NCBI GenBank assembly: GCA_964644845.1
Contig: CAZXXS010000031.1
Location: 1-20,422, forward strand
DNA: 20,422 nt
Direction: 5' to 3'
From: Geothermovivens sp964644845
Lineage (GTDB): Bacteria > Zhuqueibacterota > Zhuqueibacteria > Oleimicrobiales > Geothermoviventaceae
This document shows, piece after piece, positions 14,042-20,422 of this stretch. A model generated the notes under the pieces. The model did not search any database and had not been told where the DNA came from. It saw only the letters and a list, made by a program, of their open reading frames with translations. The position numbers and the translations under genes were made by a program. Every line of letters begins with the position of its first letter. Within the stretch, counting starts at the first letter, position 1.

Positions 14042-14831
14042 CGAGCCCGTCAGGGAAAGCTGGAGGGCGGCTCGACAGACGGCCCTTGAGTTGATTCACG
14101 CTTTTGGCCCTCCACCGGGAACGGCGGTTATTTTGGGCTCAGGGTTGCAGAAACAGGGGCCCCGCTACGAGGCAAAAGTCAACTTTCGGAATCTGCCCCT
14201 GCCCAGACCGGAGACGGCTTTTCACAAGGGGCAAATGGGGACGCTGAGGTTGCGCGGCCGACGGCTCGTTGTTGTGGAAGGTCGCGCGCACATGTACGAC
14301 GGTTACACGGCGCAGCAGGCCACGGTCCTTGTGGCTGCGCTTTCTTTTTGGGGGGTCAAGAGGTTGCTTTCCACCGGCATTTGCGGTGTCATCGGCCGTG
14401 TGGCGAGTCCGGGTCAGTGGGTTAGTTTTGACGGACACCTGAATTTGACGGGCGACAGCTGTCTCTGGGGGCTTCCAGGTCAAGCGTCCCGAATTCCAGG
14501 GCATTTGGCGGGGCTGGTGCGTGAGAAAGCAGCCAGAAGCCTTGTGGTCGCCGGGATTTGCGGTCCCTCGTTGCCGACGGCGGCCGAGTACCGCATGCTG
14601 GATCACCTGGGTGCCGAGGCCGTAAGCATGTCGGCTGTACCGGAAAGGCTGGCGGCTGAGCAGCTCAAGCTCGACCACGCCAGTTTGTACCTGGTCACCG
14701 ATTACTGGGACGGGATGCGGGTCGTCGGTAGTGTACGGGAAGCAAAACGTCTGGCGCAAAGAGCGAGTGCAGACTTGTGGAAAGTTCTGGAATGGTTGCT
14801 GACTACGGTAGCGGAATCGGGTGAGGTCTGA
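14010..14831 (+). CDS. Purine nucleoside phosphorylase family protein, divergent base pocket
   Basis: This 273-aa protein has the trimeric PNP/MTAP fold, which cleaves nucleosides with phosphate. The phosphate and ribose site is kept: GSGL (human Ser33 loop), GRAHMYDGY (Arg84/His86 positions) and MSAVPE (Ser220). The purine site is not. GPSFE is GPSLP, so Glu201 is lost, and the Asn243 position (ITN in human PNP) is Asp in LVTDYWDG. That resembles MTAP (ATDYDCW), so an adenine-type or unusual substrate is more likely than inosine/guanosine (inference). The N-A-A-G-G loop is also altered (STGICG). The TTG start at 14010 overlaps the lipoprotein gene by 32 nt; the SD is not compelling and the true start may differ by several codons. 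Its stop overlaps the start region of ileS. Confidence 0.85.
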   Translation: MSRNRNLPNLSEPVRESWRAARQTALELIHAFGPPPGTAVILGSGLQKQGPRYEAKVNFRNLPLPRPETAFHKGQMGTLRLRGRRLVVVEGRAHMYDGYTAQQATVLVAALSFWGVKRLLSTGICGVIGRVASPGQWVSFDGHLNLTGDSCLWGLPGQASRIPGHLAGLVREKAARSLVVAGICGPSLPTAAEYRMLDHLGAEAVSMSAVPERLAAEQLKLDHASLYLVTDYWDGMRVVGSVREAKRLAQRASADLWKVLEWLLTTVAESGEV

Positions 14832-14835
14832 ACGC

Positions 14836-17800
14836 ATGTACAGAGAGCTCTCTCCGAAAGTTCGTTTCCCCGATTTGGAGAAAGAAATCCTCGACTTTTG
14901 GGAGAAGAATCGCATTTTCGAACGGAGTGTGGAGGAGCGAGACCCGAACCGGCGCTTCGTTTTCTACGAAGGGCCACCTACGGCAAACGGTCGACCGGGC
15001 ATCCACCACGTACTTTCGCGTACGATGAAAGACTTTGTGTGCCGGTTGAAAACGATGCAGGGCTACCGCGTCGAACGGAAGGCTGGCTGGGATACCCACG
15101 GATTGCCCGTCGAAATCGAGATTGAGAAAGAACTTGGCATTCGGACCAAGTCTGAGATCATCAAATTTGGGGTTGCTGAGTTCAACCGCCGTTGCAAAGA
15201 GAGCGTTTTCCGCTACAAGCAAGAATGGGACGAGCTTACACGCCGAATCGGCTTTTGGCTGGATCTCGAACATCCCTACGTCACGTACACAAATGAGTAC
15301 ATCGAGACCGTCTGGTGGATTCTGAATCAGTTTTGGAAGGCGGGGCTGATGTACGAGGGGCACAAAATCTTGCCCTACTGCCCGCGCTGTGAGACCCCTC
15401 TTTCCAGCCACGAAGTTTCACAGGGCTACGAAGAGGTTGAAGACCCGTCCGTCTACGTGCGGATGCGCCTGGTGGGCCAGCCCGGCGTTTCGTTTCTAGT
15501 TTGGACCACCACACCGTGGACGCTGATTTCGAACGTCGCTCTTGCTGTGCACCCGGATGTGAAATACGTGCGCGTGCACCGAGGCGACGAAGACCTGATC
15601 CTGGCCGAGGCTCGTCTCGGCGTGTTGGACGGCGACTACGAAATTGTTGACGAGTACGAAGGTCGGCAGCTCGAGCGCATGCGTTACCAGCCTTTGTTTA
15701 CCTTCGTGAAGCCGGACAAGGATGCTTACTACGTTGTGCTGGGGGATTTTGTAACCACGGAAGAAGGTACCGGGATCGTACACATCGCGCCTGCGTTCGG
15801 CGAAGACGACTACGAGGTAGGACAAAGGTACGGCTTGCCGATTCTTCAGCCGGTTAATGAGAGTGGGAAGTTCACGGAAGAAGTGACGCCTTGGGCGGGC
15901 AAGTTTGTCAAGGACGCAGATCCGGAAATCATCGAGAACCTGAAGAGCCGCGGTCTGCTGTTCCGTGCAGAAAAGTACCGGCACAGTTACCCCCACTGCT
16001 GGCGGTGCAAGTCGCCTCTGCTCTACTACGCCCGGAAATCGTGGTACATCCGCACGACCGCTTACAAGGAAAAGCTGGTCGAAAACAACAAGAAAATCAC
16101 CTGGTACCCGAGAGAGGTCGGCGAAGGGCGTTTCGGTGAGTGGCTGGAGAACAACGTGGATTGGGCCCTCTCGCGGGATCGTTTCTGGGGTACGCCGCTG
16201 AACATCTGGGTCTGCGACAAGTGTGGACACCAGGAATCGGTGGGTAGCTTGGCCGAGCTGAAAGCGAAGTCGGGGCTGAAGGAAGACATCGATCTGCACA
16301 AACCGTACATCGATGAGGTAACGTGGAAGTGCGAGAAATGCGGCGGCACGATGGTACGCACCCCGGAGGTAATCGACGTGTGGTTCGACTCCGGTTCCAT
16401 GCCGTACGCTCAGTGGCATTACCCGTTCGAAAACAAGGAAAAGTTCGAGGTTAACTTCCCGGCTGATTTCATCAGTGAGGCCGTTGACCAGACGCGAGGC
16501 TGGTTTTACAGCCTGCTGGCCATTTCAAGCTTTGTTTCGGGAGAGCCTGCCTACAAGACCGTGCTGTGCCTGGAGCTTGTTCTCGACAAGCACGGTCAGA
16601 AGATGGCCAAGAGCCGTGGCAACACGGTGGACCCGTTTGAGCATCTGAACCGCGAAGGCGCCGATGCGCTTCGCTGGTATTTCATGACGGTTAGCCCTCC
16701 GTGGGTACCAACGCGCTTCGACCCGGAGGGCGTGACCGAAGCGATGCGCAAGTACCTCAACACGCTGGTGAACGTTTACTCGTTCTTCGCCCTGTACGCC
16801 AACATCGACGGGTTCCGGTACGAAGGACCGTCTGTCCCCGTGGAGGAACGTTCCGAACTGGATCGCTGGATCCTCTCGGCGTTCAATCGGCTGGTTGCGC
16901 GTGTGAACCGGGCCACGGAACGCTACGACGTAACCCGGGCGGCGCGTGACATCGGCGATTTTGTGCTCGAGGATCTGTCGAACTGGTACGTACGACGCAG
17001 CCGTCGGCGTTTCTGGAAATCAGGGCTGGAGCAGGATAAGCAGTCCGCCTACGAAACACTGTACGAGGTGCTCGTGAATCTGGCCAAGCTGACGGCTCCG
17101 TTCACACCGTTCATCGCGGAGGTGATCTACCGGAACCTGACGGCCGGTCGGGAGGGGGCTTGCGACAGCGTGCACCTGTGTAGCTATCCAGACAGCAAGG
17201 CTGAAGCCTTCCAGTACATCGACGAGGCACTGCTTCGCCAGATGGAAATCGCGCGCGATGTGGTGGACCTGGGGCGCTCACTCCGTGCGGAGGCGGGCAT
17301 TCGCGTACGCTTGCCGTTGCCACGTTTACTGTTGCTGGCTAAAGATGAGCGTTTCCGTGAGGCTGTCCGGGCGGTGGAGCAACTCATCCTCGACGAGCTG
17401 AACGTGAAACGTCTTGAATTGGTGGACAACCCCAACAAATTGCTCACAGTCACGGCCAAGCCGGTGTTCCGGTCGCTTGGCCCAAAATTCGGCAAGGACG
17501 TAAACGCCGTGGCTGAGGCCATCCGGCAGTTGACCCCGGAGCAGATCGAGGAGATCCAACGAGAAGGACAGGTCACGGTGCAAACTTCGATTGGCCCGGT
17601 ACGCATTGCCGCTGAGGACATTGAGGTGCATCAGGAGCAACTGCCGGGGTTAGTGGCCGGGTTTCACAAGGACTTGACGGCGGCACTGGACACGAACCTT
17701 ACGCCCGAGCTAATCGCCGAGGGGCTGGCCCGTGAGTTTGTGAATCGGGTTCAAAACATGCGGAAAGAAGCGGGTTACAACGTGGCCGACAGAATTCGCG

Positions 17801-17991
17801 TGTACTACCGTGCACCTGAGGAAGTAGCGCAAGCAATTGGAAAACTTGCCGATTACGTACAAAACGAGACGCTTGCCGTTGAGTTGGTTCCCGGTGACGT
17901 GAATGGCGACTACACGAAAGAGTGGAAAGTGGGCGACTACAAAGTGGAGATTGGGGTGCAGCGCGTAGCGGAGAGCGGCGCTGAGGGATGA
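14836..17991 (+). CDS. ileS: Isoleucyl-tRNA synthetase, type 2, with swapped HIGH motif
   Basis: This 1051-aa cytoplasmic class I synthetase charges tRNA-Ile. Its length and the cysteine pairs CPRC, CWRC, CDKC and CEKC fit the long type 2 (eukaryote-like) IleRS. The catalytic signature is PGIHHV (residues 55-58 GIHH), not HxGH: first and third positions are exchanged. The second signature is KMAKSRGN (589-596), with Ala in place of the first Ser of KMSKS. The CP1 editing domain is present (TTPWTLISN, GTGIVHIAPAFGEDDYEVG), and the anticodon domain and C-terminal region run to the end. ATG 14836 has GAGG 9 nt upstream; a GTG at 14821 would overlap the PNP stop. It is the centre of the housekeeping run, 33 nt before dksA/traR. 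Confidence 0.97.
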   Translation: MYRELSPKVRFPDLEKEILDFWEKNRIFERSVEERDPNRRFVFYEGPPTANGRPGIHHVLSRTMKDFVCRLKTMQGYRVERKAGWDTHGLPVEIEIEKELGIRTKSEIIKFGVAEFNRRCKESVFRYKQEWDELTRRIGFWLDLEHPYVTYTNEYIETVWWILNQFWKAGLMYEGHKILPYCPRCETPLSSHEVSQGYEEVEDPSVYVRMRLVGQPGVSFLVWTTTPWTLISNVALAVHPDVKYVRVHRGDEDLILAEARLGVLDGDYEIVDEYEGRQLERMRYQPLFTFVKPDKDAYYVVLGDFVTTEEGTGIVHIAPAFGEDDYEVGQRYGLPILQPVNESGKFTEEVTPWAGKFVKDADPEIIENLKSRGLLFRAEKYRHSYPHCWRCKSPLLYYARKSWYIRTTAYKEKLVENNKKITWYPREVGEGRFGEWLENNVDWALSRDRFWGTPLNIWVCDKCGHQESVGSLAELKAKSGLKEDIDLHKPYIDEVTWKCEKCGGTMVRTPEVIDVWFDSGSMPYAQWHYPFENKEKFEVNFPADFISEAVDQTRGWFYSLLAISSFVSGEPAYKTVLCLELVLDKHGQKMAKSRGNTVDPFEHLNREGADALRWYFMTVSPPWVPTRFDPEGVTEAMRKYLNTLVNVYSFFALYANIDGFRYEGPSVPVEERSELDRWILSAFNRLVARVNRATERYDVTRAARDIGDFVLEDLSNWYVRRSRRRFWKSGLEQDKQSAYETLYEVLVNLAKLTAPFTPFIAEVIYRNLTAGREGACDSVHLCSYPDSKAEAFQYIDEALLRQMEIARDVVDLGRSLRAEAGIRVRLPLPRLLLLAKDERFREAVRAVEQLILDELNVKRLELVDNPNKLLTVTAKPVFRSLGPKFGKDVNAVAEAIRQLTPEQIEEIQREGQVTVQTSIGPVRIAAEDIEVHQEQLPGLVAGFHKDLTAALDTNLTPELIAEGLAREFVNRVQNMRKEAGYNVADRIRVYYRAPEEVAQAIGKLADYVQNETLAVELVPGDVNGDYTKEWKVGDYKVEIGVQRVAESGAEG

Positions 17992-18024
17992 GGGCTCCCC
18001 GGTAGCACCCCTGGAGGCTAAGTG

Positions 18025-18399
18025 ATGGACAAGAAAGATCTCGAATACTTCAAGCAGTTGATTCTTAAGAAACGTGAAGAGTTAATCAAACAGATCGAAG
18101 CTCTGAAAGAGAACGCCATTGGTGAGGGGCGAGACGACACCGTCCCGGAGCAGTCCGGTTACACCTACCACATGGCTGACATCGGCACAGACGCCATGGA
18201 GCGAGAAAAAAGCTTCTACCTGGCTTCGCGCGAGGGAAATCTACTCTGGCATCTTGATCAGGCCCTGGTCCGGATCGAAAAGGGCGAGTACGGGATCTGT
18301 GTTCAGTGCGGAAAACCGATCAGCCGGGCACGGCTTGAGGCAGTGCCACACGCCAGGCTTTGCATCGAGTGCAAGTCCAAAGAGGAACAGGGACGGTGA
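18025..18399 (+). CDS. DksA/TraR-type C4 zinc-finger protein
   Basis: This 124-aa protein has an N-terminal helical hairpin (about 5-85) and a C-terminal zinc finger, Cys92-x2-Cys95 and Cys113-x2-Cys116 (GICVQCGKPIS ... LCIECKS). Family members bind in the RNA polymerase secondary channel and tune initiation, often with ppGpp. At the coiled-coil tip E. coli DksA has DxxDxA; here the region reads HMADIGTDAMEREK, which does not match it cleanly. The function could therefore differ from DksA. ATG 18025 is chosen because GGAGG (18013-18017) lies 7 nt upstream; a GTG one codon earlier is possible. A dksA-like gene before lspA is a common order. Confidence 0.9.
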   Translation: MDKKDLEYFKQLILKKREELIKQIEALKENAIGEGRDDTVPEQSGYTYHMADIGTDAMEREKSFYLASREGNLLWHLDQALVRIEKGEYGICVQCGKPISRARLEAVPHARLCIECKSKEEQGR

Positions 18400-18488
18400 A
18401 AAACCGTTAACTCTGTGGCTGGCGATGGGTGAGCGGCAAATCAAGCGCAAAGCAACGGTGTGGAGCCTCTGAGTTGAGGTGAGCGGGT

Positions 18489-18977
18489 TTGAATCTACGC
18501 GATTTCAAAGTTCTTTCGATTAGCCTTGGTGTTGTTCTGCTGGACCAATTCACCAAGTTCCTGGCCCGTCTTCTCTTACAAGGTCGCAACCCTGTGGATG
18601 TTGTTGGTTCTTACGTTCGGCTGACCTACTTGGAAAATCCGGGAATGGCGTTTGGAATTCGGATTGGGGGGCCGGCATTTTTCACGGTGTTCGCCACGCT
18701 GGCCAGCCTGGTTGTTCTGATCTACCTCTTGCGGTTGCGGGCTGACAAAACAGGTGCGCGGCTTGCCCTGGCGCTGATCTTTGGTGGGGCAATCGGGAAC
18801 TTGATTGATCGCGTCCTCTACGGGCAGGTTGTGGATTTCATCGAGGTTGGTGTGCGCAATTTCCGCTGGCCCGTGTTCAACGTGGCCGACAGCGCCGTGA
18901 CGATTGGCATGGTCTTGCTGATCGCTGCTGTGTTGCTGGAAAAGCCAGAAGAACATGGCGCAGTGGAGCAAGAGTAG
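18489..18977 (+). CDS. lspA: Lipoprotein signal peptidase (signal peptidase II)
   Basis: This 162-aa inner-membrane aspartyl peptidase removes signal peptides from prolipoproteins after diacylglyceryl transfer. Four spans are predicted. The catalytic aspartates are Asp107 in GNLIDRVLYG and Asp134 in FNVADSAVTIG, and the NPGMAFGI box (50-57) is present. The start is TTG 18489 with GAGG (18476-18479) 9 nt upstream; the N-terminus MNLRDFKVLS is normal for the family. The 89 nt before it hold no gene. The lipoprotein encoded at 13358-14041 is a likely substrate. It is followed 24 nt later by the pseudouridine synthase gene, the usual lspA-rluD pairing. Confidence 0.96.
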   Translation: MNLRDFKVLSISLGVVLLDQFTKFLARLLLQGRNPVDVVGSYVRLTYLENPGMAFGIRIGGPAFFTVFATLASLVVLIYLLRLRADKTGARLALALIFGGAIGNLIDRVLYGQVVDFIEVGVRNFRWPVFNVADSAVTIGMVLLIAAVLLEKPEEHGAVEQE

Positions 18978-19001
18978 CTACGTAAAGCGAACCACACAGC
19001 G

Positions 19002-20045
19002 GTGAGCTCTCCTGAAACCACCCCACGCGAGCACGTCACACCCTCGCTGCCGAACGAGCGCAAGTTTCACCTCGTCGTACCTCAGCGCAAAGAACGCGAA
19101 CGTCTGGATCGTTTCCTCGCTCGCTACCTGCCGGACTACTCTCGCAGTTTCATTCAGAAGCTCATCGAAGAGCACCGCGTGCTGGTGGAAGGGAAACCGC
19201 GCAAGCCGAGCCACTTGGTAAGCCCGGGCGAGCGGATCGACGTCTTCGTTCCGGCGCCGCGAAAGCTGGAGGTGGAGCCAGAGGCCATTCCACTGCGCGT
19301 GATGTACGAAGACGAACATCTGATTGTGATCGACAAGCCTGCTGGACTGGTGGTGCACCCAGCTTTTGCGAACTACTCGGGTACACTGGTAAACGCGCTG
19401 CTGCACCACTGCCGCAACCTCTCAGGAATCGGCGGCGTAATGCGCCCGGGAATCGTACACCGGATCGACAAAGATACCTCGGGTTTGTTGGTCGTAGCCA
19501 AGGACGACGTGACGCACCGGGGACTGGCAGCACAATTCAAAGCCAAGACGGTGGAGCGTGAGTATGTGGCCCTGGTTTGGGGTGTGCCGCGGCCAGGTGT
19601 CGGACGAATTGAGACGTACCTCGGTCGGCACCCGAAAGACAGGAAGCGGATCGCTGTGCTCGACGAAGGCAAACTGGCGATTACGCACTACCAAGTGATC
19701 GAAAATCTGGGGCTGCTTAGTTTCGTGTCGCTCAGGCTGGAGACGGGACGGACGCACCAGATTCGGGTGCACATGAGCCACATCGGACATCCGGTGTTCG
19801 GCGACGCCACCTACGGCGGCCGCTCGCGGAAGCTTGGATCGCTGACGAAACGCGAACGAGAAATTGCAGTGGAACTGCTGGGCATCATGAAACGTCAGGC
19901 TCTCCACGCCCGCCTCCTCGGATTTGTGCATCCGGTGACAGGACGAAATTTGCGGTTTACGTCTCAGTTGCCCGAGGACATGCAGAAAGTTCTCGAAAGA
20001 CTTCGGGAAGAAAAGCGTGTAAGCACGACACGTACCTTGGCGTGA
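19002..20045 (+). CDS. rluD: RluD-family 23S rRNA pseudouridine synthase
   Basis: This 347-aa cytoplasmic enzyme isomerises uridines in rRNA. An S4 RNA-binding domain (about 33-90: RLDRFLARYLPDYSRS) precedes the RluA-type catalytic domain. The catalytic Asp156 is in GIVHRIDKDTSG, and LETGRTHQIRVH is the other family motif. The N-terminus has an extra polar stretch of about 20 residues (SSPETTPREHVTPS) if GTG 19002 is the start; no SD is visible there, so the real start could be a little downstream. RluD (large-subunit helix 69) is the closest named type by layout. The target cannot be proved from sequence, so read the symbol as RluD-like. A hairpin starts on the last base of the stop codon. 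Confidence 0.93.
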   Translation: MSSPETTPREHVTPSLPNERKFHLVVPQRKERERLDRFLARYLPDYSRSFIQKLIEEHRVLVEGKPRKPSHLVSPGERIDVFVPAPRKLEVEPEAIPLRVMYEDEHLIVIDKPAGLVVHPAFANYSGTLVNALLHHCRNLSGIGGVMRPGIVHRIDKDTSGLLVVAKDDVTHRGLAAQFKAKTVEREYVALVWGVPRPGVGRIETYLGRHPKDRKRIAVLDEGKLAITHYQVIENLGLLSFVSLRLETGRTHQIRVHMSHIGHPVFGDATYGGRSRKLGSLTKREREIAVELLGIMKRQALHARLLGFVHPVTGRNLRFTSQLPEDMQKVLERLREEKRVSTTRTLA

Positions 20046-20065
20046 TCGTGTAGATTTTACACGAT
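20045..20065 (+). terminator. Hairpin directly after rluD, possible terminator without T-run
   Basis: ATCGTGTA (20045-20052) and TACACGAT (20058-20065) form a perfect 8-bp stem around GATTT. It begins at the last base of the rluD stop codon. It is AT-rich and has no T-tract after it (TCGGCC follows), so classical intrinsic termination is not supported. It could be a 3'-end stabiliser or a palindromic protein-binding site. The rest of 20066-20211 shows nothing I can name except the SD of the last gene. Confidence 0.4.
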
Positions 20066-20211
20066 TCGGCCTCGCTGGTAATTTCGGCCTTGTGTGCTAA
20101 GTAATGGATTAAGCGATGGTTAGACAAGTTGCTCACTTCGTTTCTCCCTGGTACGCCGTTTGTAAGAGTTCCTCCCGGTTGCGGCAGTTCCAACAAACAG
20201 GGAGAGCGAAC

Positions 20212-20422
20212 ATGAGGAGCACGTACTTGAGACAGGCGCTTTTTCTCGCCATTCTTGCGGTGCTGTTTTTCATTTTGATTAGCACGATGCTGATTGTCAA
20301 CGCTCACGGCGAGGAATCGTCCGAGCTGAACGCCACCTCCCTTTCAGCCCAGGGCACTGATGTTTCCGTCGCAGAAGGACTACGTGCTGGCGGGGCCCTT
20401 CGTCGGCTGCGCAGGATTTTGG
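20212..20422 (+). CDS. Start of a secreted or membrane-anchored protein (partial)
   Basis: ATG 20212 is preceded by GGGAGAG (20200-20206) at good spacing and opens a frame that stays open to the window end (70 codons). The N-terminus (MRSTYLRQALFLAILAVLFF, hydrophobic to about residue 29) is a signal peptide or single membrane anchor, followed by a polar Ser/Ala/Glu-rich stretch. The visible part is too short to assign a family. Confidence 0.72.
   Translation, partial: MRSTYLRQALFLAILAVLFFILISTMLIVNAHGEESSELNATSLSAQGTDVSVAEGLRAGGALRRLRRIL

Overview
This window reads as chromosomal DNA from a free-living, Gram-negative-type (two-membrane) bacterium of mid-50s GC by eye. I infer a deep lineage of the FCB superphylum or a neighbour (Calditrichota/KSB1-like). 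The reasons are the housekeeping gene order yggS-yggT-divIVA-(PNP)-ileS-dksA/traR-lspA-rluD, a long type 2 isoleucyl-tRNA synthetase, the frequent TTG/GTG starts, and an envelope operon of a kind I associate with that group. The taxonomy is an inference from gene content; no rRNA or other marker is present.

Region 1 (1-173) is the tail of an unidentified gene. Region 2 (about 174-9514, + strand) looks like one envelope machine in two transcriptional blocks. The first block encodes a probable outer-membrane beta-barrel with a charged helical tail, two secreted tetratricopeptide (TPR) proteins of 449 and 974 aa, and a small secreted protein. A 408-nt gene-free stretch with several inverted repeats follows. 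The second block encodes an ExbB/TolQ-type channel protein, two different ExbD/TolR-type proteins, and a TonB/AgmX-like transducer with an FHA-like cytoplasmic domain, one membrane span and a TonB-like C-terminus. The layout resembles Myxococcus Agl/Glt gliding-motility and Tol/Ton machines. The simplest reading is a proton-motive-force motor in the inner membrane working through periplasmic TPR scaffolds on an outer-membrane barrel. The key oddity is in the motor: the first ExbD has Asn where the proton-carrying Asp is expected, the second keeps Asp, and the ExbB lacks the usual transmembrane Glu. This is my best candidate for an undescribed system in the window.

Region 3 (9507-11358, - strand) is a two-gene island: a deoxynucleoside kinase and a Nal1-like trypsin-fold serine peptidase. 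The kinase gene converges on the transducer gene with an 8-nt overlap. The peptidase has a strong Shine-Dalgarno (SD) sequence and a recognisable promoter.

Region 4 (11597-20045, + strand) is a compact run of housekeeping genes: YggS, YggT, DivIVA, a coiled-coil lipoprotein, a divergent purine nucleoside phosphorylase, IleRS, a DksA/TraR zinc-finger protein, signal peptidase II and an RluD-type pseudouridine synthase. Two of these deserve attention. IleRS carries a swapped HIGH motif (GIHH), which has been linked to very strong mupirocin resistance in other type 2 enzymes. The phosphorylase has lost the Glu/Asn purine-recognition pair and looks MTA-phosphorylase-like there. Region 5 (20046-20422) holds a hairpin just after rluD and the start of a further membrane or secreted protein that runs off the window. 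I saw no rRNA, tRNA, CRISPR array, insertion sequence or prophage signal.
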